Below are positions 29,431 through 37,611 of a stretch of DNA of 58,177 nt, piece by piece; positions within the stretch are counted from its first letter, which is position 1; each line of letters begins with the position of its first letter. The position numbers and the translations under genes are program-made. The notes under the pieces were generated by a model. That model searched no databases. It was given only the letters and a program-made list of their open reading frames with translations, and was not told where the DNA came from. The stretch is from Myxococcus virescens. Its GTDB lineage: Bacteria > Myxococcota > Myxococcia > Myxococcales > Myxococcaceae. The DNA lies in the NCBI RefSeq assembly GCF_900101905.1, contig NZ_FNAJ01000027.1, positions 1 to 58,177 on the forward strand, written 5' to 3'.

Positions 29431-29463
29431 ATGTCCCCTACAGAAGTGAGCCCCAGGCCTTTG
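29431..29463 (+). promoter_or_regulatory. Late-operon element, copy D (before gpJ-like gene), divergent
   Basis: ATGTCCCC at 29431-29438 is followed after 18 bases, not 15, by GCCTTTG at 29457-29463. The second block (CAGGCCTTTGTCT) is identical to copy B over 13 bases. The longer spacer makes this the most divergent copy. Confidence 0.45.
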
Positions 29464-29488
29464 TCTCCCGGTGGAGGCCTTCGCCGAC

Positions 29489-31000
29489 GTGCCACTTCTT
29501 CCCGCGTCCACCGACTACACCCACCGCGACTTCGACGCCCTGCGCGCGCGCCTCATGGCGCTGACGAAGAGCGTCTTCCCGGACTGGACGGACTTCGACG
29601 TCGCCAGCTTCGGCAATGTCCTGCTGGAGATGTACGCTTTCGTTGGCGACGTCCTTGGCAGCTACCAGGACAACCTCGCCCGCGAGTCGCGCCTCTCCAC
29701 CGCCACCCAGCGCCGCAACGTCATCACCCTGGCACGCATGCTGGGCTACCGGCTTCATGGTGCCCAGGCCGCCACGGCCGAGGTGGAGCTGCGCGTGGCC
29801 CAGCCGCCCGCCGCCCCCGTCACCTTCCCCGCCGGCACCGTCGTCCGCACCCAGGAGGTGACGGAGGCCGTCCGCTTCCAGTTGCTGGCACCCGCCACCG
29901 TTCCGGCCGGCGCCAACCCGCCGCGAGTCGTCACGGTGGCCGAGCATTCGAAGACGCACACCCAGCTCTTCGACGCCCGCGGCCTCGCCGACTTCGAAGC
30001 GCACCTGGACTTCGCCCCCTACCTGGACGGCTCCGCCCGCGTGTCCACCGCCCAGGGTGCCTTCAGCGAGGTGGACACCTTCCTCAACTCCCGCGCCTCC
30101 GACGCCCACTTCCTCGTCAGCGTCGACCAGGGGGACAAGGCCACCGTCCGCTTCGGCAACGGCACCAACGGCCTGCCGCCCGCTGGCACCGTGGCGGTGG
30201 TGTACAAGACAGGTGGCGGCGCGGACGGCAATGTGGACGCGGGCCGCCTCGTCGTCGTGGAGGGCAGCTTCCGGGACGCCCACGGCCACGCGGTGCAGGT
30301 GTCCGTCAACAACCCCGCCCCCGCCTCGGGTGGCGCGGACAGGCAGACGGTGGCCTCGGCCAAGCTGCTCGCCCCCGAGAGCCTCCGGGCCCTGACGCGC
30401 ACCGTCTCCCGCGAGGACTTTGAAATCAACGCCCGGCGCCTCCCCGGCGTGGCCCGCGCCCTCATGCTGACGTCCAACGAGGACGCCACCATTGCCGAGA
30501 ATGCCGGCATCCTCTACGTGGTGCCCCAGGGCGGCGGAGTCCCCACGCCAGCCCTCAAGGCCCAGGTGCTGCGGCAGGTGACGGAAGTCTACCCCTGCAC
30601 CCTCACCTTCCAGGTGGCCGTCCAGGAGCCGGTGTACCGGCGCGTGGACGTCTCCGCCCGCCTCTTCCTGCGCCAGGGCGCTTCGGCCCAGGACGTCGCC
30701 GCACGCGTCCGCCAGGCGCTCGCCGCCCACTTCCGCATCAGCGAGCCGGACGGCACGCCCAACCCGCGCATCGACTTCGGCTTCAACCTCAAGGACGCCC
30801 AGGGCTTCCCGGCCGGGGAGGTGGCCTGGTCCGACGTCTTCAACGTCATCCGGGATGTGCCCGGCGTCCGGAAGCTGGGCGACGCGCGAATGGACCTGAC
30901 ACTCAACGGCCTGCCCGCGGATGTGAAGCTGACGGTGCGGGAGCTGCCGGTGCTGGGCAGCGTCACCCTCCAGGACGGGGACACCGGAGGGCTCCTCTGA
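29489..31000 (+). CDS. Baseplate wedge protein, gpJ/gp6-like
   Basis: The frame is open from GTG 29471. The GTG at 29489 sits 11 bases after GGAGG, at the position used by the other copies of the upstream element, giving 503 residues. It shows FPDWTDFDVASFGNVLLEMY and FVGDVLGSYQDNLARESRLS at the N-terminus. A long beta-rich centre (VTFPAGTVVRTQEVTEAVRF) follows, and the C-terminal wedge part has LPADVKLTVRELPVLGSVTL. It matches baseplate J/gp6-type proteins and would join tail sheath and baseplate. Confidence 0.85.
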   Translation: MPLLPASTDYTHRDFDALRARLMALTKSVFPDWTDFDVASFGNVLLEMYAFVGDVLGSYQDNLARESRLSTATQRRNVITLARMLGYRLHGAQAATAEVELRVAQPPAAPVTFPAGTVVRTQEVTEAVRFQLLAPATVPAGANPPRVVTVAEHSKTHTQLFDARGLADFEAHLDFAPYLDGSARVSTAQGAFSEVDTFLNSRASDAHFLVSVDQGDKATVRFGNGTNGLPPAGTVAVVYKTGGGADGNVDAGRLVVVEGSFRDAHGHAVQVSVNNPAPASGGADRQTVASAKLLAPESLRALTRTVSREDFEINARRLPGVARALMLTSNEDATIAENAGILYVVPQGGGVPTPALKAQVLRQVTEVYPCTLTFQVAVQEPVYRRVDVSARLFLRQGASAQDVAARVRQALAAHFRISEPDGTPNPRIDFGFNLKDAQGFPAGEVAWSDVFNVIRDVPGVRKLGDARMDLTLNGLPADVKLTVRELPVLGSVTLQDGDTGGLL

Positions 31001-31001
31001 C

Positions 31002-31532
31002 ATGGCCCTCCTCAACCCCAGCTTCGAGGACGCGGGCGCCCGGCCCGGCGAGGCAGCGCACTGGACGCTGACGGCGGTGACGCGCCTTGAACTCTTCGCG
31101 GGCTTCGGTGTGCCGGAGGAGGCATGCGAGGACTTCGAGCGCTGGTACGTATGGCGCGCCGCCCTCTCCGACGTCCCCGTGGCCCTCGCCTTCTTCTCCG
31201 GCCAGCGCGATGGCTTCGAGGACTTCTCCCGAGGTTGGGACAACGACGGCTTCCTCTTCGAGCTGCCGCCCGCGCAGCTCGTCCCACACCGCTTCGAGGG
31301 GAGCGTCGTCGAGACGTGGGGCCAGGGGCCCTTCCTCACGGACTGGGCGGACGTCACCGCCGTGCCGGGCCTCTTCAACGACTCGGCGCGGGAGGACTTC
31401 GAGCAGCGCTGGCACACCAACGAGTCCTACGCCTGGCGCTGGGAGGACGTGACGGCGCAAGGGGCCCTCTTCAACTCCACGCAGCCCACCGAGGACTTCG
31501 ACACCGGGTGGCCGCTGGCCGCCACGCAGTGA
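31002..31532 (+). CDS. Tail protein with repeated E-D-F-x-W motifs
   Basis: The 176-residue protein has at least four similar segments: EDFERWYVW, EDFSRGWDND, EDFEQRWHTNES and EDFDTGWPLA. An aromatic/acidic motif thus recurs about every 20-70 residues. It lies in the wedge-to-fibre operon one base after the gpJ-like gene. The repeats may form a small solenoid or multivalent docking surface. I do not recognise a named family. Confidence 0.6.
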   Translation: MALLNPSFEDAGARPGEAAHWTLTAVTRLELFAGFGVPEEACEDFERWYVWRAALSDVPVALAFFSGQRDGFEDFSRGWDNDGFLFELPPAQLVPHRFEGSVVETWGQGPFLTDWADVTAVPGLFNDSAREDFEQRWHTNESYAWRWEDVTAQGALFNSTQPTEDFDTGWPLAATQ

Positions 31533-31539
31533 GGACACC

Positions 31540-32235
31540 ATGGCACTCGCAGACTGGAGCTACCTCAATCAAGGACTCGACATCGCCACCGTGGACAGGG
31601 GCGTAACGGCGGGCATTGCCCGTCCCCCAGGCGGCGGCAACTTCCTCTTCGCCTTCAACTCGTTGTCGGCCGCCCAGGGCGCCGTCGCACTCTTCGCCAA
31701 CCTGCCGGACTTCGCCCCCATGGCCCGGGGCGGGAGCATTCGAGGCTGCATCCAGCGAGGGCCTGGTGGCGGCCCCACCGGCTTCTCCCCTTTCATCTTC
31801 CTGTGCGGACAGGGTACCTCCGTCAACGACTCCGCCTACCTCCTGGGTCTCTCCGACGATGAGCCGCACCGGGTGGTGCTCCGCAAGGGGGCGGTGGCCA
31901 CGGGGCTGCCCGACGCCGACGGCCCCGGAGTCCTCCTGAAGTCCTCGGCCAGTTTCTCCCAGGGCACCTGGCTGCACCTGCGGCTGGACGTCATCGTCAA
32001 CGCCAACGGCGACGTCGTCCTCAAGGCCTTCCACAATGACCTGGCCCTCCACCCGCTGGGCACGCCTCCTGACTGGCAGCCCGTGCCAGGCATGGCCGAC
32101 TTCATCGACGACGCCCTCGGCATCAACTCCGGTAGCCAACCCCTCACCTCGGGCCGTGGCGGCTTCGGCTTCGCGGTGCGGGACGTCACGCGCCGGGCCT
32201 ACTTCGACTCGCTCGAGCTCTCCCGGCAGGTGTGA
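31540..32235 (+). CDS. Tail surface protein, jelly-roll-like
   Basis: The 231-residue beta-rich protein contains many alternating hydrophobic strands, for example WLHLRLDVIVNANGDVVLKA and GRGGFGFAVRDVTRRAYFDS. The pattern is compatible with a concanavalin/laminin-G-like sandwich. It starts eight bases after the previous stop in the same operon. It may be a receptor-binding or decoration protein; this is a shape-based guess. Confidence 0.55.
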   Translation: MALADWSYLNQGLDIATVDRGVTAGIARPPGGGNFLFAFNSLSAAQGAVALFANLPDFAPMARGGSIRGCIQRGPGGGPTGFSPFIFLCGQGTSVNDSAYLLGLSDDEPHRVVLRKGAVATGLPDADGPGVLLKSSASFSQGTWLHLRLDVIVNANGDVVLKAFHNDLALHPLGTPPDWQPVPGMADFIDDALGINSGSQPLTSGRGGFGFAVRDVTRRAYFDSLELSRQV

Positions 32236-32239
32236 AGCC

Positions 32240-32635
32240 ATGGCCCTCACTGCCTTCACCAGCCGCCTGGGCCTGGGCCAGGGACGCATTCAGCCCCAGC
32301 GGGCCGCGCCCGCCTCGGGCGAGTACCTCTTCGTCCTCGGCGACGAGGAGCCTGGACGTCGCTTCGAGCTGGCCCCCGGGGATTTCGCCGAGGTGACACA
32401 AGCGGTGGACGTCACCGGCGTGGACCTGGTCCGCACCGCCTTGCGCCTCCGTGTGCCGCCAGGCGTCCCGGAGGGCCTGGCCTGGGAAGCGTCCCTCGTC
32501 GTGGACGGCGTGAAGTACGCCCGCTGCCTCGGGCGCCCCGGCCGCGAGCGCCTCGTCACGGACATGACCGCCAACGTCTCGAAGCTCTCCGGTGTCCGCA
32601 CGGTGGGCGTCCGCCTGGAGCTCGTCTCCTCGTGA
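32240..32635 (+). CDS. Small tail-operon protein
   Basis: The 131-residue protein starts at ATG 32240. The core, FELAPGDFAEVTQAVDVTGV then LRLRVPPGVPEGLAWEASLV, is beta-rich. It ends LSGVRTVGVRLELVSS. It is closely packed between the jelly-roll-like gene and the tail protein I gene. Function is unknown. Confidence 0.55.
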   Translation: MALTAFTSRLGLGQGRIQPQRAAPASGEYLFVLGDEEPGRRFELAPGDFAEVTQAVDVTGVDLVRTALRLRVPPGVPEGLAWEASLVVDGVKYARCLGRPGRERLVTDMTANVSKLSGVRTVGVRLELVSS

Positions 32636-32644
32636 GGTGCCGCC

Positions 32645-33982
32645 ATGGCCACGGTTGAGCTACCCGCCCTCTACGTCGACACCGTCTCCCTCTTCGCCGA
32701 GACGCGCCGTCCCCTCCTCCTCAACCGCGCGCCGGGCCCAGGGGAGACGGACGTCCCCATTGACACCACCCTGGAGCTGGAGCTGGTGGACATCGGCACG
32801 GACGGCATTGCTCGGGCGGCCACGCGCGTCTGGGTGGACGGCTTCCTCGCCTTCGAAGGCGGGGCTGACATCGAGGTGCAACCCGCCTTTGCGGGGCCTC
32901 GGGCGGAGGTGACGCAAACGGCGGACACCCTGCGTGTGGTGCTCCATCCGGCGGTGCCGCTGGTCAGCCAGGCCACCGTCTCCGTCCGCGTCGTCTCCGC
33001 GACGGCCGGCGGCGCGCACCTCCTCGACGAGACGTACACTTTCACCGTAGAGGACAGGACAGCGCCCCGTCTCGTGGGCGCCCAGGCCCTGGCGCCGAAG
33101 TCGGTGCGCCTCGCCTTCGACGAAGCTGTGCGGGTGCCTCCCACGGCGCGCTTCACCTTCACGGCTCGCGGCGCGCCCGCAGTCCCGGTAGCCGCCATCG
33201 AGGCCGCGGCGGACGGCCCCCTCGTCCAGCTCGTTCTCGACACGGAGCTGACGCCGGACGTGGGGTACGAAGTGCGTGTGGAGGGCGTGACGGACACGCA
33301 CGGCAATCTGGTGCTCGCCCCCTACCACAGAGCCATCTTCGCGGGCTTCCGGCCGGCCAGGCCTCCCTCCCGGCACTTCCAACTCTGGGACATGCTGCCG
33401 GGCCACAACCGCCGTGACGACGTGACGGGGGACTTGCACCGCTTCATCTCCTGCCTCCAGGAAGTGACGGACCTGCTGCTCGCCGACTTGGACGCCTTCC
33501 CCGACGTCTTCGACTTGGAGCGCGCCCCGGAGGTTTTCCTGGACGCCATCCTCCAGGACTTGGGCAACCCCTTCGCCTTCGAGCTGGACGTCCTCGCCCG
33601 GCGCCGCCTGGCCGCCATCCTCGTGGACATGTACCAGCAGAAGGGCACCGCGCTGGGCCTGCGCAACGCCATCCGCTTCTTCCTCGGCATCGAGGTGAGG
33701 GCCATCTCTCCCTTCGCCTCGGACACCCTCGTGCTGGGTGAATCCGAGTTGGGCGTGGACTGGGTGCTGGGCCCCTCGGAGCGCTTCGCCCGCTACGCCT
33801 TCAACGTCGAGGTGGAGCGTCTTCTCTCGCCCCCGGAGCGCCAGCGCCTGCGCACCCTCGTCGAGTACCTCAAGCCCGCGCACACCCACTTCGTGGACCT
33901 GGTGGAGCCCCTGCCGCCCATTCTCCCCGAGCACTGGGAGCTAGGCCTCAGCGAACTGGGCGAGACGACGACGCTGCACTGA
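32645..33982 (+). CDS. Tail protein I-like baseplate protein with Ig-like domains
   Basis: Residues about 1-235 form two Ig-like modules (ALAPKSVRLAFDEAVRVPPT; ELTPDVGYEVRVEGVTDTHG). Residues about 250-400 match P2 gpI/tail protein I: FQLWDMLPGHNRRDDVTGDL, VFLDAILQDLGNPFAFELDV and KGTALGLRNAIRFFLGIEV. This protein would connect the baseplate wedge to the fibres. Ig-like domains on gpI are an added surface module. Confidence 0.8.
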   Translation: MATVELPALYVDTVSLFAETRRPLLLNRAPGPGETDVPIDTTLELELVDIGTDGIARAATRVWVDGFLAFEGGADIEVQPAFAGPRAEVTQTADTLRVVLHPAVPLVSQATVSVRVVSATAGGAHLLDETYTFTVEDRTAPRLVGAQALAPKSVRLAFDEAVRVPPTARFTFTARGAPAVPVAAIEAAADGPLVQLVLDTELTPDVGYEVRVEGVTDTHGNLVLAPYHRAIFAGFRPARPPSRHFQLWDMLPGHNRRDDVTGDLHRFISCLQEVTDLLLADLDAFPDVFDLERAPEVFLDAILQDLGNPFAFELDVLARRRLAAILVDMYQQKGTALGLRNAIRFFLGIEVRAISPFASDTLVLGESELGVDWVLGPSERFARYAFNVEVERLLSPPERQRLRTLVEYLKPAHTHFVDLVEPLPPILPEHWELGLSELGETTTLH

Positions 33983-33994
33983 ACGCCCTGCGAC

Positions 33995-34024
33995 ATGTCC
34001 CCGATTTCTCGCGCCGTGCCTTTG
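33995..34024 (+). promoter_or_regulatory. Late-operon element, copy E (before fibre gene)
   Basis: ATGTCCCC at 33995-34002, 15 bases, then GCCTTTG at 34018-34024. A GGAGG ribosome site and the fibre ATG follow within 25 bases. It closely matches copy B (shared GATTTC). Confidence 0.55.
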
Positions 34025-34046
34025 CCTTCTCCTGGAGGGCAAAGGC

Positions 34047-35957
34047 ATGAGCAACCGGCTGGATTTTTTCTTCAGGCAACGTGTCAGCGAGGCCGAGCTG
34101 GACTTGGCCTTCGCGCAGTTGGAGCAGGCGGACCGCAACCTCGCCTCGGACTTGGGCGTCCACGGCGTCATCTCCGGGGCCGTGCCCGCGCCGCACGCGC
34201 CCGTGCCCAACCTCTCCGTTGACTTGACGGCCCCGGGCCGCGCCTACGACAACCTCGGCCAGCGCATCTTCTTCGGCACCGGGCAGACGGTGGACTGCGC
34301 GGTGGACTTGTCCGGCATCCCCACCGACGTCTCCACCTCCGGCAGCGAGCGGTGGCTGGGCATCTTCCTTCGCTTCACGCGCCTGCTGTCCGAGCCGCGC
34401 ACGGACGGCAACTCCCAGCAGGTGTACTTCCGCCGCGACGAGTCCTTCGAGCTGGTGGTGCGCCAGGCGCCGGAGGGCCCCGTCGACCAGGCGCCCAAGC
34501 CCGCCCTCCAGCCCGACGAGTTGCTGCTGTGTGACGTCCGGCGCCGCCCCGGGCAGACGCAGATTCTCGCCGCGGACTTGGACACCTCCCGCCGCCAGGC
34601 CTTCATCTTCGCCAGGGGCACCTCCGTGGCCGTGGAGAGCGGCACCTGGGACGTCCTGAGCCCCAGCTCCGCGACAGTGCAAGCGACGCTGGACGAGGTG
34701 GACGCCGAGCTGGCCGGGCACTTCTCCGGCACCACCCGGAGACATGAGGCCAGTGCCGTGGACTACGCGCCCCATGGCTTCATCACCTCCACCACCGTGC
34801 AGGAGGCCGTGGACGAAGTCGTGGACAAGCTCTCCTCGGCCGCCGCTGGCACCCCGGGCGCCTCCCGCGTGGGCGCGGACGCGGTGCCCGGTACCCCCAA
34901 CCTGCTTCCGGCGGGCACCGTGGACGCGCAGCTCTCCTCGCTGCTGGGCTTCATGAATGCCCACCAGGGCGCGGCCACCGGGGCCCACCACGCCAGCGCC
35001 ATTGGCGCTTCGCCGCACAGCTACGTCAGCGGCACCAGCGTCCAGGCGCAGCTGCAGGAAGTCGTCACCCGCCTGGGGGAGACGACGGCCGGAAGCCCCG
35101 GTGCGTCTCGCATTGGAGGAGAGGCGCTGGCCGGGACGCCCCACTCCCTCGCCGCCGGCAACCTGCGGCAGCAGGTGGCCGCGCTGCTGGGCTTCCTCAA
35201 CGGGCACGTCACCCAGGCCGCAGGGGCCCACGCGGCCTCCGCCGTCTCCGTCGCGGACACGGGAGAGTTCCTCGGTGCAGGTACCGTCGAGGCAGCCCTC
35301 GCTGAAATCCTCGCGGCCTTCAGCAGCGGGCACTACCGGAGCAACGAGACGGCGGCAGGCCAGCACAGGGCCATTCTCCAACCCAGGCTGGGCACTGGCC
35401 GCGTCCTCCTCCTCGACGCCCTGGGCGTGGGGGGCGCAGCCGCGCGCCTGCGCCTCTACGCCGACGACGACTCGGTGTGGTTCACCCTCAACGCCGCCTG
35501 GAATGGCAGCGCCTGGGCCCGGGACACCTCCGGGGCTGCGGCCGGCGGCTTTCGCCTCTCGCGCAACGAGGCGGAGTTCCTCCACGACGCCAGCCTCACC
35601 ACTACCTTCACCACCTGGACGCGCACGTTGCGGCTCCCCATGAATAGCACCGCCAGCAACACCGCCTTCGAGGTGGCGGGCAGCGTGCGCGAGGTGGGCC
35701 GGCTCGGCCTCCAGTACAGCAACAGCGACACCGCCCCGCACGACAACCTGGCCGGCGGCGGCTCGGTGACGTTTCGCAGCCGCTTCCCCACCGCGCCCTC
35801 CTCCATCACCCTCTCCCCCTACGCCACCAGCGGAAGCTTCGTCGGCAACCCCACCGTCATGGTGCCGGACAGAGACGGCTTCGCCTTCTACAGCCACCAG
35901 ACAATCCCCGCGCTTGGGGCCACGTACTGGTTCGGCTCATACACCGCTGTCGCGTGA
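34047..35957 (+). CDS. Tail fibre protein with three 81-residue repeats
   Basis: The 636-residue protein has an N-terminal attachment part (FFFRQRVSEAELDLAFAQLE). Three repeat units begin at H233, H314 and H395. Each starts with a H-x-A-S-A-[VI] block and proceeds through a Val/Gln-rich helix; the first two units also share a TPGASR-like turn and a SLLGF/ALLGF helix. A C-terminal beta region with S/T/N-rich loops would bind receptors. The exact 81-residue period is unusual and implies recent tandem duplication. Confidence 0.78.
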   Translation: MSNRLDFFFRQRVSEAELDLAFAQLEQADRNLASDLGVHGVISGAVPAPHAPVPNLSVDLTAPGRAYDNLGQRIFFGTGQTVDCAVDLSGIPTDVSTSGSERWLGIFLRFTRLLSEPRTDGNSQQVYFRRDESFELVVRQAPEGPVDQAPKPALQPDELLLCDVRRRPGQTQILAADLDTSRRQAFIFARGTSVAVESGTWDVLSPSSATVQATLDEVDAELAGHFSGTTRRHEASAVDYAPHGFITSTTVQEAVDEVVDKLSSAAAGTPGASRVGADAVPGTPNLLPAGTVDAQLSSLLGFMNAHQGAATGAHHASAIGASPHSYVSGTSVQAQLQEVVTRLGETTAGSPGASRIGGEALAGTPHSLAAGNLRQQVAALLGFLNGHVTQAAGAHAASAVSVADTGEFLGAGTVEAALAEILAAFSSGHYRSNETAAGQHRAILQPRLGTGRVLLLDALGVGGAAARLRLYADDDSVWFTLNAAWNGSAWARDTSGAAAGGFRLSRNEAEFLHDASLTTTFTTWTRTLRLPMNSTASNTAFEVAGSVREVGRLGLQYSNSDTAPHDNLAGGGSVTFRSRFPTAPSSITLSPYATSGSFVGNPTVMVPDRDGFAFYSHQTIPALGATYWFGSYTAVA

Positions 35958-35965
35958 GGACGCCC

Positions 35966-36403
35966 ATGGCCATTCACGAAGTCACTGCCGAAGACGTGCT
36001 GCAGCGCTGCGCCCGGTGCGGCAGCGGCAACCGCCTCGCCCTCGACTCTCTGGAGGTGGGCGTCGCCCGTCGGGAGGACGTGGACGACGGCCTCGTCCAG
36101 CTCCCGCCCTGCCCCGCCTGCCGCTCCACCGAGTTTCTCATCCGCGCGGCCGAGGGAGAGTCGGAGCACCCCGCGCCTGGCAGCTTCGGCCACCTGCACC
36201 GGCTCCTCGTCGGCCACCTCCACGCGGAGCTCGTTCAGCGCGGGCGCCTACACGCGGTGCTCAAGCCCAAGGGCGACGGTGCAGCCAAGGTGTCGGTGAG
36301 TCCGCTGTCGCAGGAAGCCCGAGAGCGCTGGTTTCCACAGGGCCTCCGAATCGCGGTGTCGCCCGAAGAGCAGCCCCACGCCCCGGAAGAGTCCAGTCAA
36401 TAA
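35966..36403 (+). CDS. Zinc-ribbon protein downstream of tail fibre
   Basis: The 145-residue protein carries RCARCGSGNR and PPCPACRSTE, two CxxC pairs forming a probable zinc ribbon. A helical part (FGHLHRLLVGHLHAELVQRG) and an acidic tail follow. ATG 35966 has a GAGG site; GTG 35954, overlapping the fibre stop, is an alternative. It might be a fibre-assembly chaperone or regulator. Confidence 0.6.
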   Translation: MAIHEVTAEDVLQRCARCGSGNRLALDSLEVGVARREDVDDGLVQLPPCPACRSTEFLIRAAEGESEHPAPGSFGHLHRLLVGHLHAELVQRGRLHAVLKPKGDGAAKVSVSPLSQEARERWFPQGLRIAVSPEEQPHAPEESSQ

Positions 36404-36476
36404 GCATACACCGCCAGCAAAACAGAGTTCCCCCTGCGCCGCGTTGCGAGGGGTGTCTCGAATCCCTCCACCTCTG

Positions 36477-36510
36477 ACTTGCTATGTCTCCGAGGCAGAG
36501 CGTGTATGTC
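36477..36510 (+). promoter_or_regulatory. Repeated promoter/leader element, copy 1
   Basis: TTGC at 36479-36482, 22 bases, then TATG at 36505-36508 within AGAGCGTGTATGTCTT. All eight copies keep this exact geometry. The gene follows at 36547. A GTG at 36502 inside the element is in frame with it. Confidence 0.7.
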
Positions 36511-36546
36511 TTCACGCGCTGCCCACGGCGCGCCAGGGAGACACCC

Positions 36547-36831
36547 ATGGTTATCGGCACCACCACGACATACATCGGCGATGAAATTCCCAGCCTCAAG
36601 GGACAGCAGGTCCACATCTTCGCGGTGCTGCCCGGAGGCTTCAGCCCAGAGGCGGACCCCGACGATGCCGGCGACTACATCCGGCTCAACGAAGCGTTGG
36701 AGCGCCTCGGCGGTGTCAAGGAGGCCGACTGCCTCGACATCGCCCCCATTCTCCCGGACGGGAAAAGCAGCCTCGACCATTACGACGCCCGCCCCGGCGA
36801 CCTGGAGTGTTTCGCGCACCTGCGCAGATAG
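36547..36831 (+). CDS. Small duplicated accessory protein, family C copy 1
   Basis: The 94-residue acidic protein, VIGTTTTYIGDEIPSLKGQQ then VHIFAVLPGG, has a close paralog immediately downstream at 36904. The pair differ mainly in the middle, where both carry aspartate-rich segments (PEADPDDAGDYIRL). Both end ECFAHLR. Function is unknown. The repeat element upstream suggests independent expression. Confidence 0.65.
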   Translation: MVIGTTTTYIGDEIPSLKGQQVHIFAVLPGGFSPEADPDDAGDYIRLNEALERLGGVKEADCLDIAPILPDGKSSLDHYDARPGDLECFAHLRR

Positions 36832-36833
36832 CG

Positions 36834-36867
36834 ACTTGCATTACGCCCGGGGCAGAGCGTGTATGTC
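36834..36867 (+). promoter_or_regulatory. Repeated promoter/leader element, copy 2
   Basis: TTGC at 36836-36839 and TATG at 36862-36865, the same 22-base gap. From GGCAGAGCG to the gene ATG, 55 bases are identical to copy 1, pointing to recent duplication of element plus gene. The embedded GTG is in frame with the gene. Confidence 0.7.
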
Positions 36868-36903
36868 TTCACGCGCTGCCCACGGCGCGCCAGGGAGACA
36901 CCC

Positions 36904-37200
36904 ATGATTATCGGCACTGACACCACCTACCTCGGCAACGAAATCCCCGGCCTCCAGGGGCAGAAGGTCCGCATCTTCGCCGTGTTACACGGCGGCACCC
37001 GCCCTGACGCCGACCCGGACGCAGACGACTACTACGCGGACACGGACGAGAAGCTGGCGCGCCTCGGGGGCGTCACGGCCGAGGACCGCATCGACGCGGC
37101 CCCCATTCGCCCGGACGGCACTACCTCCTTCGTGCATGTCGACCCACGCGCCATCGACTTGGAGTGCTTCGCGCACCTGCGCAATCCCAGCGCACAATGA
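36904..37200 (+). CDS. Small duplicated accessory protein, family C copy 2
   Basis: The 98-residue protein begins IIGTDTTYLGNEIPGLQGQK and continues VRIFAVLHGG, clearly homologous to the gene at 36547. It has an aspartate run (PDADPDADDYYADTDEKLAR) and ends LECFAHLRNPSAQ. The tandem duplication includes the upstream element. No motif suggests an activity. Confidence 0.65.
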   Translation: MIIGTDTTYLGNEIPGLQGQKVRIFAVLHGGTRPDADPDADDYYADTDEKLARLGGVTAEDRIDAAPIRPDGTTSFVHVDPRAIDLECFAHLRNPSAQ

Positions 37201-37234
37201 CTTGCCATACGCGCAGAACAGAGCGTGTATGCCT
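37200..37234 (+). promoter_or_regulatory. Repeated promoter/leader element, copy 3
   Basis: TTGC at 37202-37205 and TATG at 37228-37231. The embedded GTG at 37225 is in frame with the gene at 37273. This copy departs from consensus after TATG (GCCTCACGCG). Confidence 0.65.
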
Positions 37235-37272
37235 CACGCGCGCCGCCCAAAGGCGCACGGAAGGATGAAACA

Positions 37273-37497
37273 ATGACACCCCGCAAGCCCCGCACCGCCA
37301 GCTCCGCGAAGCCTGCCCGGGCGCCCGAGGAAACCCTCGAACGCATCGCGCGCGAAGCGCTCAACATTGAAACACTGAAGACACGCAAGAGCGACAGCCT
37401 CGACTTCCATGACGTGCCGGTGTGGCGCCTGAAGGAGGCTCTCGAAGCCGCCTATCAGGCCGGCCTGAGCGCCGCCAGCAACGCCCGCAGCAAGTAG
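37273..37497 (+). CDS. DUF6900-like small protein
   Basis: The 74-residue protein contains ETLERIAREALNIETLKTRK, SDSLDFHDVPVWRLKEALEA and an AAYQAGLSAA helix. This is the pattern I associate with DUF6900, small proteins of mobile elements with unknown function. The basic N-terminus (MTPRKPRTASSAKPARAP) could bind nucleic acid. Confidence 0.65.
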   Translation: MTPRKPRTASSAKPARAPEETLERIAREALNIETLKTRKSDSLDFHDVPVWRLKEALEAAYQAGLSAASNARSK

Positions 37498-37611
37498 AGC
37501 CTCCTCTCACCAACCATGCCCCGCCCAGCGGGGCGCCAGCGCATGAGGGCCGCCGGGCCGCCCTTGTGAATGGCAAACGTGTACCCACGGCCCGGAAAGG
37601 AAAACACCACC

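Noticed and set aside
33948..35897. Long antisense open frame opposite the tail fibre
   Set aside because: Mirror frame of a repetitive gene with irregular residues and no start signal.
37500..37611. Ninth copy of the small-gene leader element before the gene at 37612
   Set aside because: CTTGTGAATGGCAAACGTGTAC is only loosely similar and lacks the AGAGCG core and the 22-base geometry.
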